Made by a program: the position numbers and the translations under genes. Positions 25,631 to 33,851 of a stretch of 64,000 nucleotides of DNA are shown in pieces. Numbering within the stretch: the first letter of the stretch is position 1; each line of letters starts with the position of its first letter. The notes beneath the pieces were generated by a model that was given only the letters and a program-made list of their open reading frames with translations, did no database searches and was not told where the DNA came from. The stretch covers positions 83,827 through 147,826 of the forward strand of contig NZ_LT985758.1 in the NCBI RefSeq assembly GCF_900290285.1. Reading direction: 5' to 3'. This stretch comes from Candidatus Centipeda massiliensis. GTDB lineage: Bacteria; Bacillota; Negativicutes; Selenomonadales; Selenomonadaceae.

Positions 25631-28072
25631 TTAGAACATCATGCGCATACCGAGACGGTAGATGCGCCCGCCCATACCGAGGTATGGGTCATATTGGTTG
25701 AACAGATTCGTGATGCCGGCGTAGAACGTGAGGAAGTGGTGGTAGTCCTTTTCGACCATGAGATTCCATAGACCGTAGTTCTTCTCGCGGGCAAGCTTTT
25801 CACGGGTGAAGTCATGCTGAATACCGCCTTTTACATGGGTATTGGCATCTGTTTCGTTGGGGAACAAATGATAGACTTCACCTGTTTCGGGGTTCGTGAA
25901 CGTGTAATGAGGTGTCTCCGTAATTGTGTTTCCGTTTGCATCCATCAGTCGACCTGTGATAATGCGGTCGCGGATATCAAGATAGTTCCGCGTATAGTCG
26001 CCCCAGAATGTGGCACGCCAGCCGTTCTTCGGGTCGCTGTAGGTCATTGTGAGATTCAGCATGTGGCGACCGCGTCCCTCCAGACGCTTGCCTGACTGAC
26101 GGTCATAAGCGTCAAGGTAGGTATAGCCCGCCTTGATGCTGAAATCGCGTGCAACCTGATGCGTAACCTCCGCCTCGATGCCCTGCGTACGCGCCTTGGA
26201 GATGTTCCGGTAGGTATAGACATCATCCGTAGCAGGCACATTGGACACCATAGATGTTTCATCAAGAATATTGTCCTCAATATACTGCCAGTTGGGCGCA
26301 GACTCTATCATGGATACAAGCGTATCATAGTCATAATATCCGTAGACACTCGGATAGCGTACCTGAGGATCATAGTAGGTGCGGCCATAAAGGTTTTTGC
26401 TCTGCTTCTCTCCGTTATACATGATCTGCATATAGTCTTTGTAGTCATTGCGGAAGAGGGTGAGCTTTGCACTGGTCTTCTTGTCGAAATCCTTTTCGAC
26501 AGAGATGTCCATATTGAGTGCCTTCTCGGGCTTCAGCTCGGGATTGCCCTCGAACAGCCAGCCATTGCGAATCGGCGGCTTGGGATTCAGCGACGGTTCG
26601 TACATTTCCCAATCGTGATAAAGCTCGGCAATGCCGCCCGTCGCGAAGCTTGTGCCAATGTTCGTTTTGATGCGGACGTTGTTCTGTGCCTTATACGTTG
26701 CGCCAATGGAAGGGGAAACATTCACGCCGAAGTGGCTGTGGTTCGTGTAGCGCAGGGCTGGGATCACGAGCAGCTTCTTACCGACCTGCCAGTCGTCCAT
26801 GATGTAGGCACTGTAGTAGTTCAGTGAAGCATCATAGATATTTCCGGTGTAGGAGCGCTTATTCGGATTAGACGGATCATCCGGGTTGGGGAAACTATAG
26901 TATCTCGTTTCCTGACGCGCCGTCTGTCTCGGAACACTGATTCGTGTTCCCTCACCGTATTCATCGTGATAGTCCGCACCGACGGTGACATAGTGTTTGT
27001 CATGCGCCATCACACCGACGGATGCCTCGAAAACGTTATCAATGCGATCAAAAAAATCGAAATAGAAATGATGATAGGGGATTCCTCTGCCAAAAACACG
27101 ATAAGTTACATCGGAATTATGTTCCGTTTGGTAGAGGCGCACGCGATAGTCCGCCCGGTTCGTCTGCTTCTTCCAGTCAATGCTGAAATTATTGCGCCAC
27201 GCATCTTCCAGCGCCGCCATATCTATGACCCTGCCTCGCGTAAATCTGCCAAGCGTTGTATCTTTCTGCAAGTCCTCCGTCTGACGATCCGCCGAGAGGG
27301 TGAGTGTCTCATCCTTGCCGATGTTAAACTCGATGCGTGCGCTCATTGGATTGCGGTCGCCGTAGTACTGCATGGATGTGCCGTCATTGTCGTAGAGGAA
27401 GGGTGCAGTCTTGCTCCAGCCGTAGGAGAAGTCCATATAGGTGCCATTCCCAAGGTCACCCGTGGAGTAGCCAATGCTGTGGTTGTACTGGCTGCCCTTC
27501 ACGTCGATCCATGAGCCTTCGGTCGTCAGACGGACGCCCTGTCGATGTGAGACCTTCGTGATGATGTTGATGACGCCGCCGATGGCATCCGCACCATAGC
27601 GAACGGTACCCGAGCCGCGAATGATCTCGATGTGGTCGATGTCGTCGAGTCCGATGCGATTCACCTCGTCCGTTGCACCGTAGTACTTGCTGAGACCTCC
27701 CGCGAGTCTGCGTCCGTCGACGAGGATGAGCGTGTGGCGCGGCTCGGCACCGCGGATGCCGACCGTCTTGCGCCCCATGTTGTCCGTGCCCATCTGGATG
27801 TCCTGCTCCGCCGCAAGTGCGTCCGAGAGTGTGCGTGCCCCCTTGCGGTCAAGATCCGCGCGGGAGATGATCGTCTTTGTTTCGGGAGCTTCCTTGAGCA
27901 TCTCTTTATCGAAGTCCACCTCCACGTGGATGTCTTCGGTTGAGACTTTTGACTTACCCCCCCCCCCCGAAACGTCCTCTGCTGCATACCCATGCTGTGC
28001 TCCCAGGCAGGCAAGTACAGCGGCAGTCAGCAGTGCATATCGTCCATGACGCAATTTTCCTTTGAAAGACAT
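25631..28072 (-). CDS. TonB-dependent outer-membrane receptor with a 12-G tract (possible phase-variable)
   Basis: 813 residues: signal peptide (~1-31), Gly36-39 encoded by a 12-G run, a TonB-box region (EDIHVEVD), a plug domain (TLSDALAAEQDIQM, RHTLILVDGRR, IEIIRGSGTVRYGADAIGGVINIITK) and a beta-barrel ending in Phe (RLGMRMMF). It imports iron complexes, haem or cobalamin; the ligand cannot be read. The frame is intact at 12 G; 13 G would give an immediate TAA, and 11 G a stop about 100 codons later. The start at 28072 follows AAAGGATG; an ATG at 28093 lacks a site. A Fur-like promoter lies upstream, separated by a MITE copy. Confidence 0.9.
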   Translation of the reverse strand: MSFKGKLRHGRYALLTAAVLACLGAQHGYAAEDVSGGGGKSKVSTEDIHVEVDFDKEMLKEAPETKTIISRADLDRKGARTLSDALAAEQDIQMGTDNMGRKTVGIRGAEPRHTLILVDGRRLAGGLSKYYGATDEVNRIGLDDIDHIEIIRGSGTVRYGADAIGGVINIITKVSHRQGVRLTTEGSWIDVKGSQYNHSIGYSTGDLGNGTYMDFSYGWSKTAPFLYDNDGTSMQYYGDRNPMSARIEFNIGKDETLTLSADRQTEDLQKDTTLGRFTRGRVIDMAALEDAWRNNFSIDWKKQTNRADYRVRLYQTEHNSDVTYRVFGRGIPYHHFYFDFFDRIDNVFEASVGVMAHDKHYVTVGADYHDEYGEGTRISVPRQTARQETRYYSFPNPDDPSNPNKRSYTGNIYDASLNYYSAYIMDDWQVGKKLLVIPALRYTNHSHFGVNVSPSIGATYKAQNNVRIKTNIGTSFATGGIAELYHDWEMYEPSLNPKPPIRNGWLFEGNPELKPEKALNMDISVEKDFDKKTSAKLTLFRNDYKDYMQIMYNGEKQSKNLYGRTYYDPQVRYPSVYGYYDYDTLVSMIESAPNWQYIEDNILDETSMVSNVPATDDVYTYRNISKARTQGIEAEVTHQVARDFSIKAGYTYLDAYDRQSGKRLEGRGRHMLNLTMTYSDPKNGWRATFWGDYTRNYLDIRDRIITGRLMDANGNTITETPHYTFTNPETGEVYHLFPNETDANTHVKGGIQHDFTREKLAREKNYGLWNLMVEKDYHHFLTFYAGITNLFNQYDPYLGMGGRIYRLGMRMMF
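27957..27968 (-). repeat. Homopolymeric tract (12 G on coding strand) in the receptor gene
   Basis: Twelve consecutive C on the plus strand, codons 35-39 of the receptor, between signal peptide and TonB box. Such tracts slip during replication and switch expression on and off. It is the longest homopolymer noticed in the window. Confidence 0.9.
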
Positions 28073-28100
28073 TACACTAATACATCCTTTCATACATAGT

Positions 28101-28263
28101 GGGGATCACGGATAAATTCAGCCCTGCCATCTTGCCGCATCTTTTTGCCCGTACTTCGTCGGCAAACCTCCACATAGCCCTTGGTATGCGTCCGGTTTTC
28201 CTTCTTATTCGGACGAAACAATCTACGCAAAATTGACGGGCTTCACTTGATCAACAATTTCCT
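28101..28263 (+). repeat. MITE-like repeat, copy 2, in the receptor leader
   Basis: 163 bp, clearly similar along its whole length to 474-637, with shared blocks such as CTCCACATAGC, TATGCGTCCGGTTT and CGGACGAAA. Ends are imperfect inverted repeats. It lies between the Fur-like promoter (28299-28326) and the receptor start, so the receptor mRNA should carry it in its 5' UTR. Confidence 0.7.
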
Positions 28264-28291
28264 AAGCAATCCGCAATAGAAAAATGAAGCC

Positions 28292-28326
28292 GATTATCAT
28301 TATAAAAGGATGCAGGAAGTTGTCAA
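28292..28326 (-). promoter_or_regulatory. Receptor operon promoter with overlapping Fur box
   Basis: On the minus strand: TTGACA (28326-28321), 16-base spacing, TATAAT (28304-28299), a near-consensus promoter. The -10 overlaps ATAATGATAATC, which matches most of the Fur consensus GATAATGATAATCATTATC. Iron repression of the receptor-exbBD-tonB operon is therefore likely. Confidence 0.7.
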
Positions 28327-28369
28327 TAGGAAAATAATACTCTCTTGCAATTATTGTCATAACAGTGTT

Positions 28370-28398
28370 TTGACAATGCGTACTTTTTTTATTATACT
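28370..28398 (+). promoter_or_regulatory. Promoter of the PIN/TRAM gene
   Basis: TTGACA (28370-28375) and TATACT (28393-28398), 17-base spacing; divergent from the receptor promoter. Confidence 0.65.
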
Positions 28399-28464
28399 AA
28401 AAGAGTTGAAAAGGACGGCAGACTGAGGCTTTTCAACCTACCCCGTAAGAAGGGAGGTGAATAT

Positions 28465-29613
28465 TTGTTACTCGATCGTGTATTGCGTTTTTTTATTGTG
28501 CTCATCACGGCGATTGTGGGCGGAACTCTCTTTGAATTTATGATTCCGACGGTGAGCGGCTATTTCTCTGCACCGTTTTGGCATGTCGAACTCGGTGTGC
28601 TCGGACTCTCACCGGCAGGACTTCTGTGCATTCTATTCGGAACGATTCTCGGCGGTGTGATTGGCTATCCGCTCGCGCCGTTCTTCACGGGACGGCTCAG
28701 GCGTTTCTCCGTATGGGTGGAGGGGCAGCTGGGCAAGATGCCGACGCGGGATGTGATCGCAGGGGCAATCGGACTTTTTATTGGACTCATCATTGCGCGT
28801 CTTCTCGGTGACGCGTTTTCTATGATACCGATTGTCGGCGACTACATTCCCATTGTGTTCAGCATTGTACTCGGCTATCTCGGTGCTCATATTATGGTAC
28901 GAAAGCAGGAGGAACTTGCGGCGGTCTTTGACTTTATCCCGCGATTCCTGCGCGATATGTCGCGCATCCGCGAGGGGCGTGTTCCCGCGCAGACAACAGG
29001 GCAGCCGGTGCAGACGGAGCGTCAGTACAAGCTGCTCGATACGAGTGTCATCATTGACGGACGCATCGCAGATATCTGCGAAACGGGCTTCCTTGAGGGG
29101 ACGCTACTCATTCCGGTGTTCGTTCTTGAGGAGCTGCAGCACATCGCTGATTCTCCGGACTCGCTGAAGCGCGTGCGCGGACGCCGCGGACTCGATATCC
29201 TGCAAAAGATCCGCAAGGAGTCGCGCATGAAGGTGGAGGTCACGGAGGCGGATTTCGAGGATATTTCTGAGGTGGACTCCAAACTCTTGCAGCTGGCGCA
29301 GGAGGTCGGCGGCAAGATCATTACGAATGATTTCAACCTGAACAAGGTGGCACAGCTGCGCGGCGTTCCCGTGCTGAACATCAACGCACTCTCAAATGCG
29401 GTGAAGCCGGTCGCTATTCCAGGCGATCTCATGACGGTGCAGATTGTACGCCCGGGCAAGGAGCACGGGCAGGGGCTTGCCTATCTCGATGATGGAACGA
29501 TGATTGTTGTGGATGGCGGATTTCACTGTATGAATGAAGTTGTATCCGTAGAGGTGACATCGGCGCTTCAGACGGCGGCGGGTCGCATGATTTTTGCGAA
29601 GCTGACACGGTGA
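28465..29613 (+). CDS. PIN/TRAM-domain membrane protein (YacL family)
   Basis: 382 residues: about four N-terminal transmembrane helices (to ~145), a PIN nuclease domain (~190-305; LLDTSVIIDGRIADI carries the first acidic residue, ITNDFNLNKVA the last), and a C-terminal TRAM domain (~320-375), a small RNA-binding fold. YacL-type proteins occur near ispD in many Firmicutes, as here; the RNA target is unknown. It starts with TTG, 5 bases after GGGAGGTG. The next gene overlaps or follows closely. Confidence 0.88.
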   Translation: MLLDRVLRFFIVLITAIVGGTLFEFMIPTVSGYFSAPFWHVELGVLGLSPAGLLCILFGTILGGVIGYPLAPFFTGRLRRFSVWVEGQLGKMPTRDVIAGAIGLFIGLIIARLLGDAFSMIPIVGDYIPIVFSIVLGYLGAHIMVRKQEELAAVFDFIPRFLRDMSRIREGRVPAQTTGQPVQTERQYKLLDTSVIIDGRIADICETGFLEGTLLIPVFVLEELQHIADSPDSLKRVRGRRGLDILQKIRKESRMKVEVTEADFEDISEVDSKLLQLAQEVGGKIITNDFNLNKVAQLRGVPVLNINALSNAVKPVAIPGDLMTVQIVRPGKEHGQGLAYLDDGTMIVVDGGFHCMNEVVSVEVTSALQTAAGRMIFAKLTR

Positions 29614-29633
29614 ATCGGATGGAGGATCGGTAC

Positions 29634-30404
29634 ATGGTAAGTGTGGTTTTTCCGGCGGCAGGACAGGCGCATCGGATGAATGCGGGGCTGAACAAGGTCT
29701 TTTTGACGCTTGCTGGCAAGCCTATGCTCCTGCGGACGCTGCTCACGTTTTCCAAGGTGTCCGAGGTTGGTGAGCTGATCGTTGCCGTCGGTGCGGATGA
29801 GGTGGATGCGGTGCGGGGGCTGCTCAGCCGCGTCAAGGGGCTTGCCCCTTGGAAGGTGGTTGAGGGCGGCACGGAGCGTCAGTACTCCATCCGCAACGGG
29901 CTTTCCCTCGTCTCGGAGGAGGCGGATATTGTGCTTGTGCATGATGCAGCACGCCCACTGATCCGCCGCGAGACAATCGAGGAACTGATCCGTGTCGTGC
30001 GTGTGGAGGGAGCGGCAATTATCGCCGTGCCGGAGAAGAATACGATCAAGATTGCCTCGGAGGACGGTATTGTCGTCTCGACACCGCCGCGCAGTACGCT
30101 CTGGCAGGTGCAGACACCGCAGGGCTTTCGCAAAGAGATTTTGCTTGAGGCGAATCGTCGTGCGGATGAGGACGGCTTTCTCGGGACGGATGACGCGAGC
30201 CTTGTGGAGCGCCTCGGCATTCCCGTGCACATCGTCAAGGGTGAGTACAGTAATATTAAGGTGACAACGCCCGAGGATATGGTGGTTGCGGAGGCAATTT
30301 TGCGCAACGACATGGGGGCGGGCGAACTGATGAAGACCGCCGTACATGAGGCAAAGCGACTCCTCGGCGGCGTTGTGCGGCGACGGAAGGGAGAGGGCGA
30401 ATGA
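29634..30404 (+). CDS. ispD: 2-C-methyl-D-erythritol 4-phosphate cytidylyltransferase
   Basis: Transfers CMP to MEP in the non-mevalonate isoprenoid pathway. 256 residues; [19 protein letters not shown] is the CTP-binding loop (a variant of AAGxGxRMxxxxPKQF), with VHDAARPL and TPQGFR further on. The C-terminus has a ~25-residue basic extension. The ATG at 29634 lies 8 bases after GGAGG; an earlier GTG at 29610 overlaps the upstream stop without a site. ispF starts within its stop codon. Confidence 0.93.
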   Translation: MVSVVFPAAGQAHRMNAGLNKVFLTLAGKPMLLRTLLTFSKVSEVGELIVAVGADEVDAVRGLLSRVKGLAPWKVVEGGTERQYSIRNGLSLVSEEADIVLVHDAARPLIRRETIEELIRVVRVEGAAIIAVPEKNTIKIASEDGIVVSTPPRSTLWQVQTPQGFRKEILLEANRRADEDGFLGTDDASLVERLGIPVHIVKGEYSNIKVTTPEDMVVAEAILRNDMGAGELMKTAVHEAKRLLGGVVRRRKGEGE

Positions 30405-30877
30405 CGCGGTTCGGTATGGGCTATGATGTGCACCGACTGGTCGAGGGGCGAAAGCTCATTCTCGGCGGTGTGGATGTGCCGTATGAAAAGGGGCTGCTCG
30501 GACACTCAGATGCCGATGTGCTGCTCCATGCGGTTTCGGATGCTCTGCTTGGAGCGGCGGCACTCGGGGATATCGGGACGCATTTTCCCGATACAGATGA
30601 GCGCTTTCGTGGCGCAGACAGCGGAAAGCTCCTCGCCGAGGTCGTGCGTCTTGTGCGTGCGGAGGGCTATGCCATCGGCAATGTGGATGCGTGTGTCGTA
30701 GCACAGGCGCCAAAGCTGCTGCCGTACATTCAAGAGATGCGTGAGAATATCGCGCGGATGATTGGCGTGGCGGTCAGCGATGTCAATGTCAAGGCGACGA
30801 CGGAGGAGCGCCTTGGCTTTACGGGCAGCGGAGAAGGGATGTCTGCCTATGCCGTTGCTGGCATAGAGCGTATATAG
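30401..30877 (+). CDS. ispF: 2-C-methyl-D-erythritol 2,4-cyclodiphosphate synthase
   Basis: 158 residues, standard length. Metal ligands in GYDVHRL (D9, H11) and [11 protein letters not shown]; also [10 protein letters not shown] and [16 protein letters not shown]. Forms the cyclic diphosphate intermediate of the MEP pathway two steps after IspD. ATGA overlap with ispD shows translational coupling. Confidence 0.96.
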   Translation: MTRFGMGYDVHRLVEGRKLILGGVDVPYEKGLLGHSDADVLLHAVSDALLGAAALGDIGTHFPDTDERFRGADSGKLLAEVVRLVRAEGYAIGNVDACVVAQAPKLLPYIQEMRENIARMIGVAVSDVNVKATTEERLGFTGSGEGMSAYAVAGIERI

Positions 30878-30888
30878 GAGGTAGTAAC

Positions 30889-31833
30889 GTGGCAAATCAG
30901 CTGAAGGAACTCTTGGGGATCGAGGTTCCCATCCTGCAGGGCGGCATGGCGTGGATCTCGGAGGCGAATCTCGCCTCTGCGGTATCGAATGCGGGCGGTG
31001 CGGGCATCATCTCGACGGGGGGGCGTACGACGGAGTACACGCGCGATGAGATTCGTCGCTGCCGTACGCTGACGGATCGTCCGTTTGGTGTGAACGTCAT
31101 GCTCATGGCGCCGAATAAGGATGAGATTGTCGATGTGATCTGCGAGGAGAAGCCGGCGTTCGTAACGCTCGGTGCAGGTAACCCCGTTCCGTACTTTGAG
31201 AAGCTGCACGCGGCAGGAGTGAAGGTCATCCCCGTTGTACCGAGTGTGAAGCTTGCGAAACGTGTGGAGGAGAAGGGCGCAGACGCGATTGTTGTGGAGG
31301 GCATGGAGGCCGGCGGTCACATTGGCGTACTCTCGACCATGCCGCTGATGGAGCAGGTCATCCCCGAGGTAAAGCTCCCCGCCATCATGGCGGGTGGCTT
31401 TGGTGATGGGCGTGGGCTTGCAGCGGCACTCCTCATGGGAGCGGCGGGCATTCAGATGGGGACGCGCTTCCTCGTTGCCGAGGAGTGCGTTGTGCACAAC
31501 AATATGAAGGCGAAGCTGATCGAAGCGGTAGACACGGATACGATTGTGACGGGCTTCACCATCGGTGGATCGGTACGCGGTATCAAGAACAAGTTCTCCG
31601 AGGAATTTGTCGCGCTCGAACTCTCGGGCAAGGCGACGAAGCAGGAACTGCTCGACCGTGCGACGGGTACGAACAAGCTCGCCGCCGTGGACGGCGATGT
31701 CGTCAACGGCATGATGCAGGCGGGCGAGACCTTGACACTCCTGCGCGAGATTGAGCCGGTCAAGGTGATTGTAGATCGCATTGTGCGCGAGGCGCGTGAG
31801 GTGCTGGCGCGCGCGGCAAAGATTGAGGTTTAA
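30889..31833 (+). CDS. fabK: Enoyl-ACP reductase II, FabK type (nitronate monooxygenase family)
   Basis: A 314-residue FMN-binding TIM barrel. IPILQGGMAWI-like start (VPILQGGMAWIS), GINVML-like FGVNVMLM, VVEGMEAGGHIG and AGGFGDGRG are typical of FabK, the flavoprotein that reduces enoyl-ACP in the last step of fatty acid elongation in FabI-lacking bacteria. Nitronate monooxygenases share the fold but usually differ in the EAGGH context and length. GTG start after AGGAGG. Not in a fab cluster here, so the symbol rests on sequence alone. Confidence 0.85.
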   Translation: MANQLKELLGIEVPILQGGMAWISEANLASAVSNAGGAGIISTGGRTTEYTRDEIRRCRTLTDRPFGVNVMLMAPNKDEIVDVICEEKPAFVTLGAGNPVPYFEKLHAAGVKVIPVVPSVKLAKRVEEKGADAIVVEGMEAGGHIGVLSTMPLMEQVIPEVKLPAIMAGGFGDGRGLAAALLMGAAGIQMGTRFLVAEECVVHNNMKAKLIEAVDTDTIVTGFTIGGSVRGIKNKFSEEFVALELSGKATKQELLDRATGTNKLAAVDGDVVNGMMQAGETLTLLREIEPVKVIVDRIVREAREVLARAAKIEV

Positions 31834-31849
31834 GGGGTAAATCAGGGGA

Positions 31850-32773
31850 ATGGGAACCGACGAACTGACACGGATTCATGAACTCGCGAAGCGGGTCACG
31901 CTTCTCGAAAAGATGGCGCTGCGTCAGCAGAGTCGCATCGACGAGCTGGTGGAGCGTCTGGAGGCTGCGGAGCGTCGTGCGGGTGCTTCGCCTGTGCGCA
32001 AGGAAGCACAGCAAGCACCTGCCGATCATTCGGCGGCGGAGGCGAATGCTGCCGCACAGCGTACCGTTCCCTCGGTGAGTGACTTACTGGATGAGGAGAT
32101 GAAGCGTGAACTCTCACGCGCCTATACCGGAGCGGCATCTCCTCCGGTGAAGCCGCCGGAACATGCACAGGGAAAGCCTGTGAACATGATGGAACGGGCA
32201 GCGGGCAGCTATGCGCGCGCGACGGCAGGAAAGGAGTCCGCGCCGAGCGACCGTGCCAAACAGAACGAAGCCGCACGTAAAAAAGCTGCCGATGCGGCAG
32301 CTTTGGAGAAGATTCCTGTGCATGAACTGCGTGAGCGGACACCCGCCGAACGCGCAGCGGACTATGTGCGCGACTACAACGCGCTCTACGAAGTACAGGG
32401 CACGATGTTCCAGAAGAAGAAGGCACAGGACGACTTCATCAAGCTCTATGAGGTGCAGGGGATGCGCTGTACGAATATGCAGCTGCGGCTCAGCCGTCCC
32501 GAACTCGAGCCGCGTTTCGTTGCCGTTACACCGACGCGTGACGCAGATTTTTGGGGCATGCCCCTCGGCAACAATCTCTTCGCCGTCGTGCCGAATCCCT
32601 TCCTCGTCTACGGCGAGGAAATGCACACAGCGGGCGGCATGCGCGAGGCGTTCAACTCGAACTATCGTGCAGGGAATACCTACGGTCGCTTCACAGTCAA
32701 AGAGGCTGCAACGTTTCAGTTCGGCACCATCGGCAAGGTGTTCAAGCGGGGGCAGCTTGAGGCGGAGATATAA
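31850..32773 (+). CDS. Hypothetical protein with coiled-coil N-terminus
   Basis: Not recognised. 307 residues, no signal peptide or membrane segment. Residues ~5-45 form a heptad-like coiled coil (LAKRVTLLEKMALRQQSRID), ~50-165 is an Ala/Pro/Lys-rich low-complexity linker, and ~170-307 appears to be a globular domain with aromatic conserved-looking blocks (DADFWGMPLGNNLFAVVPN, GMREAFNSNY). This resembles a regulatory or scaffolding protein with a sensory C-terminal domain, but no function can be assigned. It lies 16 bases after fabK and ends in a strong terminator. Confidence 0.75.
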   Translation: MGTDELTRIHELAKRVTLLEKMALRQQSRIDELVERLEAAERRAGASPVRKEAQQAPADHSAAEANAAAQRTVPSVSDLLDEEMKRELSRAYTGAASPPVKPPEHAQGKPVNMMERAAGSYARATAGKESAPSDRAKQNEAARKKAADAAALEKIPVHELRERTPAERAADYVRDYNALYEVQGTMFQKKKAQDDFIKLYEVQGMRCTNMQLRLSRPELEPRFVAVTPTRDADFWGMPLGNNLFAVVPNPFLVYGEEMHTAGGMREAFNSNYRAGNTYGRFTVKEAATFQFGTIGKVFKRGQLEAEI

Positions 32774-32775
32774 TA

Positions 32776-32824
32776 AACAATCCTCGTATGAGCGGAAATC
32801 AGGCTCATACGAGGATTGTTTTTA
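32776..32824. terminator. Bidirectional terminator
   Basis: Perfect 18-bp stem (arms 32776-32793 and 32803-32820, core CCTCGTATGAGC) with a 9-base loop and flanking A and T tracts; overlaps the stop of the abiEii remnant. Confidence 0.85.
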
Positions 32825-33163
32825 TCTCCAGCCTGTCGTATCCCATTGATCGTGAAAAGGTGTCTGTTCAATACAGGAATTATGTATTGGAAGAAGGAAT
32901 GCTTTGAGTTCCTGCATGATCTCGGCAAAAGAGATATTGATCGGGGCATTGATACGCTGTAAATCCTTTGTAACCCTTGCTGAAAACTCAAAAAGTGTAT
33001 AAAGCAGAGCTCCGCCTTTCAAGATGAAATGCTCACGATGAGGTGAGATGGAGAGGCGGTACAGAAACCGCTCGATTGCGTATCGAATCAGCAGTTCACC
33101 GAAGTTTTTCTTTTTTACACGGCCAAGATTTTTGAGGCGATCTTTTACACTTTGATCATTCAT
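32822..33163 (-). pseudogene. AbiEii-type toxin with a large internal in-frame deletion
   Basis: Only 113 residues, versus roughly 250-300 for AbiEii nucleotidyltransferases. The N-terminal ~65 residues match the family (FLYRLSISPHREHFILKGGALLY, then RVTKD). The sequence then jumps to what looks like the normal C-terminal end (FLLPIHNSCIEQTPFHDQWD, resembling the FLxPxxxxxxxxxxFxxxWD tail). The second catalytic Asp of the DxD motif and the central domain are missing, so the toxin should be inactive. It starts at ATGA overlapping abiEi. A short in-frame remnant rather than a frameshift. Confidence 0.7.
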
Positions 33164-33750
33164 GCAATGTATACCTCCGTATAACGATGAATATATTTAT
33201 AAACGCGAAGCAGACGTGAATAATGGATTAACTGGTCTAATTTATGATTTTTACTGTCCTTCATATAGTTCTTGAATACTTCAAGAGCCGCATCAATACC
33301 GACGCGGGATAGATAGCGGAACATATCGCAGACCACACGCTCGCGATTGTAGATTCGAAGAGTATGATTTTCTTCGGAAATTATCTCTATGCCAAGCTGT
33401 ATTATTTTTTCGTCAGCAAAGAAAAATTCAATGTGAGGGTAGTCTGGGGGAACTAGATGACGTGCACCTTTACTGGAAAGTGTTACTTGAACAGAGCTTG
33501 GGATTATCGTTGTCAGATTGTAATAACTGGCTGCTGTAAACATGCTGATGATTCCCTGCGGAAAAAATTCTTGCACAAGTATCATATCGTTATCAGGAAA
33601 ATCTGTATCAGCGTAGTGATAGATTCCCTTTCGCGTTCGTATTAACTGTTTTGTGTTTATAAGTTGTCTAAATTGGTGTTCTGTCATTTGTTGAAGTATA
33701 TCTTGTTTCCGCCAAAATATCTTGTCAGCGGCTTTCGATTTCGTTGACAT
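33160..33750 (-). CDS. AbiEi-type antitoxin / transcriptional regulator
   Basis: 196 residues. The N-terminal winged-helix region (KQDILQQMTEHQFRQLINTKQLIRTRKGIYH) and the C-terminal AbiEi_1-like domain match type IV antitoxins, which repress their promoter and oppose the AbiEii toxin. Start 33750 follows GGGAGGTAAAA; TATAAT at about 33783-33788 on the minus strand could be its -10. AT-rich compared with neighbours, suggesting acquisition by transfer. The partner toxin is internally deleted, so this is probably a relic or a stand-alone regulator. Confidence 0.8.
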   Translation of the reverse strand: MSTKSKAADKIFWRKQDILQQMTEHQFRQLINTKQLIRTRKGIYHYADTDFPDNDMILVQEFFPQGIISMFTAASYYNLTTIIPSSVQVTLSSKGARHLVPPDYPHIEFFFADEKIIQLGIEIISEENHTLRIYNRERVVCDMFRYLSRVGIDAALEVFKNYMKDSKNHKLDQLIHYSRLLRVYKYIHRYTEVYIA

Positions 33751-33793
33751 TGTAAGTTTTACCTCCCATGTTGGTATATGGCTATTATACACG

Positions 33794-33841
33794 AAATCCG
33801 ATTCTATACATATAAATTTTTATATGTATAGAATCGGATTT
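33794..33841. terminator. 21-bp perfect palindrome, terminator of the CobT-like gene
   Basis: Arms 33794-33814 and 33821-33841 (AAATCCGATTCTATACATAT...) with a 6-base loop, flanked by T's. It lies 11 bases after the stop of the CobT-like gene and directly before the abiEi promoter region, so it may also be an operator. Confidence 0.7.
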
Positions 33842-33851
33842 TTAGGAAATA

